A stretch of DNA of 64,000 nucleotides from Monoplex corrugatus (GCA_030674185.1 CM060312.1:26000359-26064358), one strand, 5' to 3'. Positions 9,211 to 19,899 are shown, counted from the stretch's first letter. The notes: generated from the sequence alone by a model not told the origin. A program made the numbers and translations.

Positions 9211-12200
9211 GTGGGGTTTAGGGTGAAAACCGACAAGCGGATCGACAACTGTGCACCAGGCAACAGAAAAACGAAAACTCCCGCCCTGAAATTGGGCACA
9301 TGGAACGTAAGGACAATGACACCAGGCTTTTCTGACGATCTGCAAGAAGTAAATGATGCTCGCAAGACAGCCGTCATCGACAGAGAACTGAGCAGACTGC
9401 AGATGGACATCGTCGCCCTTCAAGAAACCAGGCTCCCAGAAACAGGATCTGTGAGGGAGAGAGACTTCACCCTGTTCTGGCAGGGCAAACCATCAGACGA
9501 GGTCAGAGAACACGGCGTGGGATTCGCAGTTAGAAACAGATTATTGGGATCCATAACCCCACCAGCAGAAGGAACAGAGCGAATCCTGTCTCTCCGACTC
9601 CAAACTACCTCAGGACCAGTCAGTCTAATCAGTGCCTACGCACCAACTTTGGCATCCACAGCAGAAGCAAAAGACAAGTTTTATGACGACCTCAGTGCTG
9701 CTATAAGGAGAATTCCTGACAGAGAACTACTGTTCATCGCCGGCGATTTCAACGCCAGAGTGGGTGTCGATTACAATTCCTGGCCCACCTGCTTGGGTCA
9801 GTTCGGCACTGGGAAAATGAACGAGAATGGCCAGCGCCTGCTAGAGCTCTGTTGTCATTATGGGTTGTGCGTCAGTAACACCTTCTTCAACACGAAGCCT
9901 CAGCATCGAGTCTCCTGGAGACACCCGCGATCCAAACACTGGCACCAGCTCGACCTGATCCTCACCAGACGTGTCAACCTTTCTAGCATCAAGATCACTC
10001 GCAGCTACCAGAGCGCCGATTGTGACACTGACCACTCTTTGGTGTGCAGCAATGTGAAGCTCCGCGCGAAGAGACTGCACCGTACGAGAAAGGAGGGCCG
10101 ACCTCGCATTGACACCAGCAAAACACGCGATCAAAGAAAAGTGGAGGAGTTTGCGCGTGTGTTGGAGGATTCTCTCCCTGGCCCACCCACTGCAAACGCC
10201 CAAGACCGATGGGAACACTTCAGAGATGCTGTCTACAATGCCGCCATGTCTACATTTGGCAAAAAGACCAGCAAGTCAGCTGATTGGTTCGAAGCCCACT
10301 CAGAAGAAATGACACCAGTCATCGAGGCCAAGAGAAACGCCTTGACAGCATACAAAAGCAATCCCAGTGAGCAGAACCTCCAGGTTCTCCGCGCTGCTCG
10401 CAGCAAAGTCCAGCAGTGTGCCAGACAATGCGCCAATGGCTATTGGCTTCAGCTTTGCTCCCAGATTCAGATTGCGGCTGACACAGGCAACATCAAGGCG
10501 ATGTATGAAGGCATCAAGCAGGCATTGGGCCCAACGCAAAAGAAAACTGCCCCTTTGAAATCAGCTACAGGGGAGGTGATTCAAGACAGAGAACAACAGA
10601 TGGAGCGCTGGGTAGAACACTACACTGAGCTATATGCAAGGGAAACTGTAGTCTCAGAAGACGCCCTGAATGCCATAGAGTGCCTACCAGAGCTGGAAGA
10701 GCTTGACAGAGAACCAACCATAGATGAGCTCAGCGAAGCCCTGGACTCTCTTGCCTCTGGCAAGGCACCAGGGAAAGACGGTATTCCCGCCGAAGTACTG
10801 AAGTGCTGCAAAGAGACACTCATCACCGAGTTGCATGAAATCCTCTGCCTCTGTTGGAGTGAAGGCGAAGTACCACAAGACATGAGGGATGCTAACGTCG
10901 TCACACTGTACAAAAACAAAGGTGACAGAAGCGATTGCAATAATTATCGCGGCATATCCCTCCTCAGTATCGTTGGGAAAGTCTTCGCACGAGTAGTACT
11001 GAAGAGGCTCCAGGTACTCGCAGAGCAAGTCTACCCTGAATCGCAGTGCGGGTTCCGTGCCAACAGATCCACTATAGACATGATCTTCTCCCTCAAACAA
11101 CTTCAGGAGAAATGCAGGGAGCAAAGGCAGCCACTCTTCGTTGCCTTCATAGACCTCACAAAGGCCTTCGATCTGGTCAGTAGGGATGGCCTCTTCAAAA
11201 TCCTTCCCCAAATTGGATGTCCACCCAAACTTCTCAGCATCATCAGATCCTTCCACGAAGACATGAAAGGCACCGTCGTCTTTGACGGCTCAACATCAGC
11301 TGCCTTCAACATACGGAGCGGAGTGAAACAGGGTTGCGTCCTGGCTCCCACCCTGTTTGGAATCTTTTTTGCTGTGATGCTGAAACACGCATTCGGTCCT
11401 GCAGCTGAAGGCATATACCTCCGAACCAGGACAGACGGTAAGCTCTTCAACCTCTCCAGACTAAGAGCCAAGACCAAAGTCCAGCTGAGGTGCCTGCGTG
11501 ACTTCATCTTTGCAGACGACGCGGCAGTAACCGCCCACTCAGCTGAGGACCTACAGCAGCTCATGACTCGCTTCAGCGATGCCTGCCAAAACTTTGGGCT
11601 TACCATAAGCTTGAAGAAAACACAGGTCATGGGACAGGATGTTGACTCTCCCCCAGCCATCAGCATCAATGACCATGAACTGGATGTCGTCCATGACTTT
11701 GTTTATCTGGGCTCAACAATCTCAGACACCCTCTCACTTGACATAGAGCTCAACAGGCGCATCGGCAAGGCAGCTACCACCATGACCAGACTGACGAAGA
11801 AAGCATGGAACAACAGCAAGCTGACTGAGCACACAAAAATCCAGATCTACAGAGCCTGCGTCGTGAGCACCCTCCTGTATGGCAGCGAGTCCTGGACTTT
11901 GCGTGCCCGACAAGAGCAAAAGCTCAATGCTTTTCACATGCGTAGCCTCCGACGCATTCTAAACATCACCTGGCAGGACAAGGTCCCGAACAACACTGTC
12001 CTGGAAAGAGCTGGATGCACCAGCATGTACACGCTGCTGAAACAGAGACGCATGCGCTGGCTTGGCCATGCCGTGCGCATGGACGACGGACGGATCCCCA
12101 AAGACCTCCTCTACGGAGAACTGGTGCAGGGAAAACGTCCCACAGGCAGACCACAGCTGCGATTCAAAGACGTGTGCAAGAGGGACCTAAAAGCCTTGAA

Positions 12201-12465
12201 TATCGACAAAGACAACTGGGAAGCAACAGCCCTCGAACGGTCAGCCTGGAGACAGACTGTGCAGAAAGGTCTCTCCAAGTTCGAAGAGACACTCGCTCAG
12301 CGGCACGAGGAAAAGAGAACGAGAAGAAAGGCTGCAGCCCAGGCAGACAGACCAGCGTCAGACTTCATCTGTGCCCTCTGCCACAGGGACTGTCATTCCC
12401 GCGTCGGACTGGCCAGCCACACCCGGCGCTGCACCAGAATAGGCACCCAGAGCGCAACTCCATAG
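9211..12465 (+). CDS. LINE B polyprotein: APE endonuclease, reverse transcriptase, C-terminal CCHC finger
   Basis: This is an intact 1084-residue frame. The APE endonuclease lies at the N-terminus: TWNVRT with Asn32, QETRLPE with Glu72, AGDFNARVG with Asp179/Asn181, and the catalytic DTDHS around residues 272-276. The reverse transcriptase follows at about 500-830: SGKAPGKDGIPAE, NNYRGISLLS, QCGFRANRST, AFIDLTKAFD (Asp648), GVKQGCVLAPTLF, and FADD (Asp769/Asp770). A post-RT region carries VYLGSTIS, LLYGSESWTL and RRMRWLGHAVRMDDGRIPKD. The last 33 residues hold a C-x2-C...H-x4-C finger (from about residue 1054), a nucleic-acid-binding type. The start at 9211 is the first ATG giving this frame; residues before about 25 are not conserved-looking, so a slightly later start is possible. 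The protein would nick target DNA and prime cDNA synthesis on it. All catalytic residues are present. Confidence 0.93.
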   Translation: MGFRVKTDKRIDNCAPGNRKTKTPALKLGTWNVRTMTPGFSDDLQEVNDARKTAVIDRELSRLQMDIVALQETRLPETGSVRERDFTLFWQGKPSDEVREHGVGFAVRNRLLGSITPPAEGTERILSLRLQTTSGPVSLISAYAPTLASTAEAKDKFYDDLSAAIRRIPDRELLFIAGDFNARVGVDYNSWPTCLGQFGTGKMNENGQRLLELCCHYGLCVSNTFFNTKPQHRVSWRHPRSKHWHQLDLILTRRVNLSSIKITRSYQSADCDTDHSLVCSNVKLRAKRLHRTRKEGRPRIDTSKTRDQRKVEEFARVLEDSLPGPPTANAQDRWEHFRDAVYNAAMSTFGKKTSKSADWFEAHSEEMTPVIEAKRNALTAYKSNPSEQNLQVLRAARSKVQQCARQCANGYWLQLCSQIQIAADTGNIKAMYEGIKQALGPTQKKTAPLKSATGEVIQDREQQMERWVEHYTELYARETVVSEDALNAIECLPELEELDREPTIDELSEALDSLASGKAPGKDGIPAEVLKCCKETLITELHEILCLCWSEGEVPQDMRDANVVTLYKNKGDRSDCNNYRGISLLSIVGKVFARVVLKRLQVLAEQVYPESQCGFRANRSTIDMIFSLKQLQEKCREQRQPLFVAFIDLTKAFDLVSRDGLFKILPQIGCPPKLLSIIRSFHEDMKGTVVFDGSTSAAFNIRSGVKQGCVLAPTLFGIFFAVMLKHAFGPAAEGIYLRTRTDGKLFNLSRLRAKTKVQLRCLRDFIFADDAAVTAHSAEDLQQLMTRFSDACQNFGLTISLKKTQVMGQDVDSPPAISINDHELDVVHDFVYLGSTISDTLSLDIELNRRIGKAATTMTRLTKKAWNNSKLTEHTKIQIYRACVVSTLLYGSESWTLRARQEQKLNAFHMRSLRRILNITWQDKVPNNTVLERAGCTSMYTLLKQRRMRWLGHAVRMDDGRIPKDLLYGELVQGKRPTGRPQLRFKDVCKRDLKALNIDKDNWEATALERSAWRQTVQKGLSKFEETLAQRHEEKRTRRKAAAQADRPASDFICALCHRDCHSRVGLASHTRRCTRIGTQSATP

Positions 12466-12514
12466 TCTTCCGAGACTGAAGGACGCCTATGATGATTACA
12501 ACAGATACGCGTTC

Positions 12515-12840
12515 AGTTTGTATTTGTTTTTGTGTGTGTTGTGTTGTGTTGTGTTGTGTGTGTGTGTTCGTTTTCTTTTAACGTCTATTCACATATATGC
12601 TTTCAAACGAAAGAAGATGGAAAAAAAGGAAAATAAATGAATAAATAAATGCAGAACTAACCAATCAACTCTGTGTGTGTGTGTTCGTTATTTCTTTTAA
12701 CGTCTATTCACATATGTGCTTTTAGACGAAAGAAAATGTTTAAAAAATGGAACTGAAAATAAACAGACAAATAAATAGATAAGTAAATGAATAAATAAAT
12801 AAGTAAATGAATAGATAAATATATATATACATAACTAACT
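12515..12840. repeat. tandem duplication of about 130 bp with GT and TAAA runs
   Basis: 'ttcttttaacgtctattcac' plus flanking gtgtgtgttcgtt occurs near 12550 and 12680. Each copy is followed by 'cgaaagaa(g/a)atg' and an AATAAATGAATAAAT-rich tract. The two copies are about 85-90 percent alike by eye. Confidence 0.75.
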
Positions 12841-12862
12841 CTGTGTATGCGTGTATGTGTGT

Positions 12863-12882
12863 GTGTGGGGGGGGGGGGGGGT
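12863..12882. repeat. GT then poly-G tract
   Basis: A (GT)n run is followed by about 15 G in a row. Low-complexity sequence. Confidence 0.8.
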
Positions 12883-13085
12883 CACTAACTACAAATCAGG
12901 GAAATCTCCACATTGCACTAAGAGTGTAAAACATGGACACCACTTGCTGACATACAGGTAAGATGATTCGGACAGTTAAATTTCCTTAGAAAACATTTCC
13001 GTCAAAATGTTAAGCCTCTACGGGGCAAGATTGCATTTTGGATGCACTTTCTTTGTAACAGTTATTAAGTTATCCCCTACTACTG

Positions 13086-13086
<1 letters not shown>

Positions 13087-13163
<77 letters not shown>

Positions 13164-13212
13164 TATATATACACACATACACACACACACACACACACTC
13201 GCTCTCTCTCAC
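13087..13212. repeat. (AC)n(TA)n(AC)n compound microsatellite
   Basis: About 29 AC units are followed by a TA block (13147-13168) and a second AC block. Threonine/histidine-rich frames here are repeat translations. Confidence 0.95.
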
Positions 13213-13214
13213 AC

Positions 13215-13775
13215 ACAAACACTGACTCATACACGGGCCCACACACGCATGAACACGAGCAAAAACAAACCACAAAATTAATGACCGTATACGAATAAGT
13301 TTACGTTGAAAATATGTTTGGTCTGACCCGGGCTATTTTTAATCCTATCCTAACTTTACACACATTTCCGAGTAGAAGTCACGGGCAACTCAAAATCGGT
13401 CGGTCAGAATCATATTGCGGTTATTCCCTGTTATAAGATACGCACAAACTATAAACCTCCAGAGTTCCCTGGAAGAAGAGGTCTTTGAGAAAAAGAACAA
13501 GAACTCGTGTTCATTTTAAAGAGGAGTGATATGAATCCGTTTTTGTTTTGTTTTTTTTCTTTCTTTTTCTTCCTATTTTTTTCTTACTATTAGCCCTCGT
13601 TTGTGGAAGTTCTACAATAATACAAGTATATGCTGATAGAGTATCTTTGTCAATACAAGTGGACGATGATAAATTGAAATATGGAGAGAACAGGAAGACA
13701 AGAAGAAGAAGGAGAGGGAGAGAATGATTTTGTAGTACGTGTTGTGTGCAGGTCTTACAACAGGGAATGGCCATC
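13215..13775. other. no recognisable gene
   Basis: AT-rich sequence with a T-rich stretch (13530-13590). No motif, splice-like exon or known repeat is recognised. Confidence 0.5.
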
Positions 13776-13776
13776 A

Positions 13777-13960
13777 GTATTATCATTATCATTATTATTA
13801 TTATTATTGTTGTTGATCTTCTTATCATTATTATTATTATGACGATAATTGTTGGTATTATTTATTATTATGATCATGATATTAATTGTTGTTTTTATTG
13901 TAATTACTATTATTCTTATTATTATTATATTATTTTCATTATTTGTATTGATGAATTATT
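13777..13960. repeat. (ATT)n trinucleotide-rich array
   Basis: Imperfect ATT/ATC triplets are interrupted by GTTGTTG and ATGATC. The isoleucine-rich frames are artefacts of the repeat. Confidence 0.85.
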
Positions 13961-14157
13961 ACTAGTACGTGTTTTGTACATCAGGGAATGACTGCAGTGT
14001 GACCCTGATTGACCTATTTAGAGTTGCACGTATCTTCTGCTTGAAATATATGTAACGATTAGGGTAGGATTGAAATAGTCAGGTCAGACCGAATACATTT
14101 GAATATATTTTCAGCGTAAGCTCATAAGTATATTGTCATTAATTTTGTGCTTTGTTT

Positions 14158-14268
14158 TTGCGTGTGTGTGTTTGTGTATATGTGTGTGCAGTGTGTGCGA
14201 GGTTGGTGTGTGTGTGTATGTATGATTGTACGTGTGAGTGTGTGTGTGTGTGTGCGCGCGCGCGCATT
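14158..14268. repeat. (GT)n and (CG)n microsatellite
   Basis: Interrupted GT runs end in GCGCGCGCGC. Low-complexity sequence. Confidence 0.9.
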
Positions 14269-14369
14269 AGAGCCCTGTAATAATTTTTTCCACGTGCGCT
14301 ATGTGGATATTAAAGTAAAGTTTGTTTAAGAGATAACATCATCTGCACAATGCCTGTGTGCAGTAAAGC

Positions 14370-14472
14370 CTTGTGATAGCGTTACTTGTACGATTTCTGA
14401 CGTGAGTGTATAAAGATCAGATCACTGTGATAGTGTTACTTGTACGCATTTCTAACGCGAGTGTATAACGAT
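14370..14472. repeat. short tandem duplication, unit about 58 bp
   Basis: 'gtgatagcgttacttgtacg' with 'tttctgacgtgagtgtataa' is followed by 'gtgatagtgttacttgtacg' with 'tttctaacgcgagtgtataa'. Two copies with a handful of differences. Function unknown. Confidence 0.75.
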
Positions 14473-14474
14473 AA

Positions 14475-15065
14475 GCTCGTTGGGCAAGTTAAATGAAACA
14501 GGCAATTTGTTCTTTAACATTGCCAGTTTGAATCACTTAATTTGTTTTAATGGTTGTAAGAAGCTGCTTGAAGCTTTGTCGTCTTAGGATTTCCAAGGCA
14601 TTACAAGGGGGAAGGAAGCAGGAGATGGGTGGAAGAAAACTGCGTGCAAATATTGCAAGGAAAATGATGGAATTGTGAATCCAGACTGAAGGAACATGGT
14701 AACAGAGAGGACGAGGGACTGGGTGATGACAACGTCTAGGAGGACGTCCACCGGAGGTTGAGATTCAGGTTCATATTGCTAGAGCCAATTCAGGGCTAAC
14801 ACCACGTCAAAAACGACAACCAAAGTTTAGGTAAAAGGACAGTAGTTAAAACCCAAGGTCACCATTACCCTTTTAAGTTTTAAGTCCGTCAGAGAGTTAA
14901 GGCTGTGACGTGATTCTGAAGCAACGTAAGGAAACGGAGACAACTTTAGCATGATCTGGACAGAAGGTGATATCTGTGTGTATATGTTGTAAATAAACTT
15001 TACGTAGTTCTCATTTGAAGTCAAGTTATTCCTGGGTCTAATGCGCGTTGGTGTGAAATTGCGTG
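14475..15065. other. no recognisable gene
   Basis: A stretch at 14600-14770 weakly resembles a LINE C-terminal tail (basic, tryptophan-containing frames) but I could not align it to any copy in the window. Otherwise nothing is recognised. Confidence 0.4.
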
Positions 15066-15073
15066 ACTGAATA

Positions 15074-15125
15074 CACACGCACGCACGCGCGCACACAGAC
15101 ACACACACACACCCCTCACGAAAGT

Positions 15126-15162
<37 letters not shown>

Positions 15163-15170
15163 TATACGCA

Positions 15171-15201
<31 letters not shown>

Positions 15202-15205
15202 AAGT
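15074..15205. repeat. (AC)n microsatellite
   Basis: Interrupted AC and ACGC units span about 130 bp. Frames across it are repeat translations. Confidence 0.95.
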
Positions 15206-15314
15206 CTGACGTCATACGTTTTTGCCATTTCATTTTCACGTCACTGAAAGGTGTTGAAATTTACGTGACCAACACCGCAGGTGTCTGTGTCTTTGGGGCT
15301 TGTTGACGCCATAG

Positions 15315-15430
15315 TAATGTATGTGTTGTGTGTTGTGTGTGTTGTGTGTGTGGTGTGTGTGTTGTGTGTGTCTGTCTGCTGTCTGTCGCTGTCTGGTGTG
15401 TGTCGTTCGTGTGTGTGGTGTGTATGTGTG
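15315..15430. repeat. GT-rich microsatellite
   Basis: Imperfect GTGTTGTGTG units are mixed with CTGTCTG. Low-complexity sequence. Confidence 0.9.
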
Positions 15431-15800
15431 GGATTCAGTTCATTATAGGGCGACGTGTGACTGGCTGAACTGCAGTAATAATGCAGCGAGTTTGACTAGC
15501 GTGGCCTACGCAGCACGCAGAAGCGTGCAATTCTGTTTGAGCCCTGCAGTCTTGTGCTCACTGACAAGCGTGGTACGCAGCTTGTTACGGCAGGTAGGTG
15601 CATTGTAGTAGTTCAAGTCATCGGTTTTATTCGTCTGTTTTGGGGCTGGGTTTTATGTACAGTGTATGACGTTATTGCTGCTGTCAAAGCTGCCTTTTTA
15701 CTTCGAGGGTGTCTGCGACCTATGATACGTGTCTGTAGAGGTTTTGTGTATAGTATACTATATTCTTTTTACCGACATTAATGATTATAAGATTAGGAAG
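15431..15800. other. unique-looking sequence, no gene assigned
   Basis: A GC-balanced stretch ends at 'gttacggcaggtaggtgc', where GTAGGT resembles a splice donor (15594). The open frame through it has no recognisable domain. It could be an untranslated exon, but nothing downstream supports that. Confidence 0.3.
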
Positions 15801-15817
15801 TCGAGTTGCCTGCTTGC

Positions 15818-15872
15818 TTGCTCGCTCGCTCGCTCGCTCGCTCGCTCACTCACTTGCTTGCTTGCTTGCTTG
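15818..15872. repeat. (CTCG)n(CTTG)n tetranucleotide repeat
   Basis: A CTCG block is followed by a CTTG block. Confidence 0.95.
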
Positions 15873-17299
15873 GCTATTTAGCATACGAATTTGACTACTG
15901 TGTCTACAAGAAATTAGAATACACCAAGGAAAACCAACAGACTTTGAAGACTTTGCGGTAATTCAGAAACATGATGGTAGAGGACTGGCTATAGTCATCG
16001 AAAATAACCTAAGAAATAAAGTGTTCATATGAGATCTAGAACGATGGTGTACAAATTCATGTGAACTGCTAGATATGGATGCAAGACAAGGAGACACAGA
16101 CAGCACCGTTGATATAGCATTCATCTCTCCTAAACTAGCACCACTAATGAGTGCAGAGACACTGAACACACATGGCAGTGACCACTTTCGAGTGGTTTCC
16201 AGTATAATGAAACATATCACCTAGAAACTGTATCTCAACCAAGAACCCCGTTTCAATATGACAATATGCAATCTGACATTGTTTCTAAACTGAGAACTAT
16301 GAAATCAAAACGGAAAACAGGAAACAACCAAACATCTAGAAAACAACCTCCCTGGTGGAACAATGACACAGAGACTGCCTGGAAAGAAAAATGAGCTGCT
16401 GTAAAAGCCTGGCAAAAACACAGAAGTAGACATCACTCAGACCATGATAAATTAGAAAAACGGACGAGTATAAAAGAAATATGGATGAAAAAACAGAACG
16501 GTTCAAAACCATAGCCCAGAAAGCAAAAGACAATAAATGGACTCAATTCTGTGAAAGACTCGGTGCTGATACAACAGTCACAATTCTGGCAGTTTTATCA
16601 ACGAATGGGAGGGAAAACCATGATACCAGTCACCAACACAGATGGAACCATATTAAGAACAAACGAAGAGAAAGGACGAGCCCTACTAAAGCGTCATATA
16701 ACAGAGTGACCAGAAAAATCTTGAAGACAAAAGAAAATTCATTGTGGACCTAAACAAAAAAAACTGGCACAGACTGGACTAGATGATGAAATAACTGAAC
16801 AAGAAATGCATGAAGCACTTGCACCGTGCAGAAAAGACACAGCCCATGGTCCAGACAAGATTCGATACTTTGACATCAAAACGCTGTCTGAACACGACAA
16901 AACTGAATTGTACACCCTATATCAAGACAGATTTGAGAAAGGTCAGGTTCATGAGGATAGACTCACAGCTTCCTAAAAGTCCTACCTAAACTGGGTGAAG
17001 ATCATTGCAGACTAAATGGATATCGCATCGTGACTATGCAAAACGTAATTGGGAAACTGATGGAAAACATAACAGCAAAAAAATTAGATACCTAGAAGAC
17101 AGTTTCACAGCATCGATATCAGTGTTCAGCATTCAGCTCATCACTGTATTTAAGTATATTTTTGTTACCGCAAAATCCCGGGGAGCAGGACAAATCACAG
17201 AGGCGTCATTAATTGGAAACGCCCAGGTATGCAGCAGAGTCCTAACAGCTTAGGACCAGAGTCTGGATCAGGCATCCACCCCTCAAACCGACCAATCAG

Positions 17300-18270
17300 A
17301 CCAGACAGCTCCCCATGTCAGAAGCTGTAGATAGGAAAGAATTCACTAAGTACTTCCATCTACAAAAATGCTAATAGAATGTATGAGGTCGATGGCCACA
17401 TCATATCCAAATATCTGGTTGACGGACATTTATCCCAAAAGATTACTGTGTGCCCTTTTCTACACCAACTATCAATTTCCAAAAGATGACCACTAACTTG
17501 ATTTCATATCTTTCAATAAAGAATTTAACAGAAAATTTGCCATTCATGTTTCAAAAGTCCAAACTCTCAATACATGATTGTCCATAAAAATTCACACTGA
17601 CTGTACATCATTCAAAGATCAAAACCCCAAAATAGTAATTCGTAAAACATTAAATCAAAAACTACAACTCAATACAACTCTTAACCGCCAAGATACTTAA
17701 TTAACTTCACTTTTACACAACTACGTCTCTTCACCTCAAAAGTTGACAACAAATTGTTTCCCTTATCTACAGATGTATTATTCATCCATGAATCCTAACT
17801 TTCCTATAACTTGTTTCAAAATAGGCCAATTCAACTAGCTCCTTCATAATCATTACAAGTCTCAATTTTTGGCAAAGTAAATTTCTCATGCTAACACTCT
17901 ACAAATCCGAAGGTCAATTAATACTTCAAAAGGAAACTTTTGTTCAAACATTAGTAATCTCAAAAAATACAAAAGATTCACCAACCTGCTAACACTTTAG
18001 CAGCTTACGACAAAAACAGATGTTTAGTTCTCTTCAGGCAACAGGGAAATGCGACTGCTCAACCTGGCAATCTCTGTTGAACTGAATGTGAGCTCACAGA
18101 TTTTCAACATGCATTCTACGATTTAACTTCACTGCCAATCCCAAAACATTTGTCATTTCAGGCAATGAAAACAAAGATACTGAAAACGACACTAGGTGTT
18201 CCAATCCACAGAAGCAAAATGAACCAAAACACTTTCTTACACAACAGTGTGAAAATAATAACAGCTCATC
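17300..18270. other. unassigned segment inside LINE C
   Basis: A/C-rich sequence with no long open frame lies between the LINE C RT start and its RNase H. It may be an insertion of another element or heavily decayed RT. No clear target-site duplication was found. Confidence 0.35.
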
Positions 18271-18277
18271 CGTCACA

Positions 18278-18466
18278 ATGACACAAAGCGATGAACAGTA
18301 TCCACCTAAAAATCTCACGTGGATCTACTGCCCTGGACGAGCTGGTGTTAAGGGAAATGAACGGGCCGATAAACTTGCAGGCAATGCCACTACAACAAAA
18401 ATTCTCCATCTGGGAAGTCTGAGGTCCTTAGACGCTTTAAATCATACCTTTGTGAACAAAATTTGA
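18278..18466 (+). pseudogene. RNase H fragment of LINE C
   Basis: The frame contains PGRAGVKGNERADKLAG, which corresponds to the conserved C-terminal RNase H motif PGHxGxxGNExAD in which the final Asp is catalytic. The usual His is replaced by Arg here. The frame is cut by a stop at 18466 while the tail continues in another frame. Confidence 0.75.
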
Positions 18467-18780
18467 GTTATCATACAATCCAACATCTTACCCAAAAAAG
18501 GAATAGAGGAAGTGGCCGGAAATCAATTATGAAAGGAAAACAAGAGCTATCATTAATCAGACCAATATTGGTATCATTTCAAAAGTATCACTGCACAGAC
18601 TCTTACAGCGTGGAATGGAAAGCGTTTGGGCTTTTCCTGAAACAGAGATAAAGGAAAAGTGAAGAAAAGGAAAAGACAGTTGTAGAACTAGCAAGTTTGC
18701 CAATCCGTCCGTGTGTGTGTGTGTTTGTGGGCTGTTTGTTGATTGTTATCCAGGTATGTCTGTAAGTTTGTCATGATATG

Positions 18781-19052
18781 TATATGTTACCGTCAATGTA
18801 CGAATTCAGCAATGTGTGTATTTCAGGCAACTATAGACTATGAGAAAGAAGAAAAAGAAAGAAAGAAAGGTACTATCATGGCAATACAGTATCTTGGTGT
18901 TTGAAGTTGAATCGATGATGTTTTAAATGTACGCTTGCATACATATCAAGCTCTACGGGAATTGCCTAACTCGTTTAGCAAATACGCGTATTGCCTAAAC
19001 ATTGCCTGAAATACACACATTGCCTGAATTCGTACATTGACGGTAACATATA
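18781..19052. repeat. 50-bp near-perfect inverted repeat with 171-bp loop
   Basis: Left arm 18781-18830 (TATATGTTACCGTC...TTTCAGGCAA) is the reverse complement of 19002-19052 with one inserted base. The right side also holds repeated TTGCCT(A/G)A units near 18962, 18990, 19002 and 19020. It may be a fold-back element or MITE. No protein is encoded. Confidence 0.8.
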
Positions 19053-19273
19053 TGGGTGTTTCCTCTTTGCTGTTCTTGTTGTTGTTGCTGTTGTTGCTGT
19101 TGCTGTTGATGTCGGCCATCATGCTGTGTGGACATGGGTGTGTATGTATGAATGTATGTGTGTATGTCTGTGTGCGGGCATGTGGGTATGTGCATGTATT
19201 TACTTTTATTTGTTATTTTCACCTCTTACCTGTTTATGTATCTACATACTCCTTTATTTTGTATCTATTTATT

Positions 19274-19310
19274 CACCTACTTACTTACTTACTTACTTAC
19301 TACTTACTTC
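19274..19310. repeat. (CTTA)n tetranucleotide repeat
   Basis: Runs of CTTA/ACTT units in T-rich sequence. Confidence 0.85.
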
Positions 19311-19364
19311 CCTATCTATGATTAAGAAGATATTGTCTTCACTTAGTTGATAGACAGCTGAGCA

Positions 19365-19895
19365 TCTGTGCATTGACTGGGGGGGGGAGGGAGGGGGGTT
19401 ATTTCTGTCATGTGAGACGAGTTTATACAGAATATCTAGTTGAGTTGTGATTCAGACCTTTAATTATTTATTTATTTACTTTATGTACAATTATTACGTT
19501 CCCTTTTCTGAAGGTAAGATACACACATACACATGGCATTTACGTGCAACAAAGATTATTCCAGTGATAGGTTGATAAAATACTAGTATAAAATATAGAC
19601 TAGGTAAAACATAGTCTAGGTAGGGCCTTAGGACCTGGCCAGCTGATGGGTTTATGTGCAGGCTTAAGGCCTGTGCCATGATCACCATACACATGGCACC
19701 TATGACGTTGTTCCCCCCTCTGCCCCCAATCCAACCCGTCCAACTCTCATCCTCCATTTTTCCCCTGTCTTAATATCACTCATAATGAAAAGACGTTAAA
19801 TCAAAGAACGAAGCTATGACGTTAGTGCATATGGAAATCGGTCCGAGCGCGGAGACGTCATCTCGAGAAACTGAAACTGAAACATGATCTTGGTG
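19365..19895 (+). repeat. SINE-like repeat family S with an internal insertion
   Basis: It matches 49250-49690 from 'ctgtcatgtgagacgagt' through 'ggtaagatacacacatacac' and 'agactaggtaaaacatagtc' to 'gagaaactgaaactgaaac'. A 104-bp segment (19710-19813) interrupts it and is flanked by CTATGACGTT at 19700-19709 and 19814-19823. No coding capacity. Confidence 0.85.
19710..19813 (+). mobile_element. 104-bp insertion within repeat S
   Basis: It is flanked by the 10-bp direct repeat CTATGACGTT. The insert ends 'gaaaagacgttaaatcaaag', which looks like a retroelement 3' end. The source family is not identified. The copy at 49605-49620 shows the uninterrupted site. Confidence 0.75.
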
Positions 19896-19899
19896 TCAG

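Larger units (their letters stand above)
8445..12494 (+). mobile_element. full-length non-LTR retrotransposon (family B) with target-site duplication
   Basis: A 4.05-kb unit is flanked by the 10-bp direct repeat ATTACAACAG at 8435-8444 and 12495-12504. It has about 770 bp of GC-rich 5' leader, one long intact frame (9211-12465), and a very short 3' end ('gacgcctatgatg'). The length, complete domain set and intact frame indicate a full-length, recent insertion. The leader contains TATAAAA near 8501, but whether this is a promoter is unknown. Family-level identity needs a database comparison. Confidence 0.9.
15890..18700 (+). mobile_element. decayed RNase-H-bearing LINE (family C)
   Basis: Fragments in order are an endonuclease end (DIAFISPKLAP then GSDHFRVV, near 16090-16205), an RT start (APCRKDTAHGPDKIRYFDIK, near 16820-16880, then RLNGYRIVTMQNVIGKLMEN near 17011-17070), and an RNase H end (LTWIYCPGRAGVKGNERADK at 18313-18372). 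A basic tail RGSGRKSIMKGKQE follows near 18501-18545. Many stops and frameshifts are present, and the region that should hold the RT active site (about 17100-18270) is unrecognisable, so it is deleted or replaced. An RNase H after the RT is typical of I-type LINEs. Confidence 0.75.

Noticed and set aside
12015..12479. Second gene overlapping the end of LINE B
   Set aside because: It is a shadow frame inside the conserved LINE B reading frame.
15431..15600. 5' untranslated exon with donor GTAGGT at 15594
   Set aside because: No matching acceptor, coding exon or promoter evidence could be found downstream.
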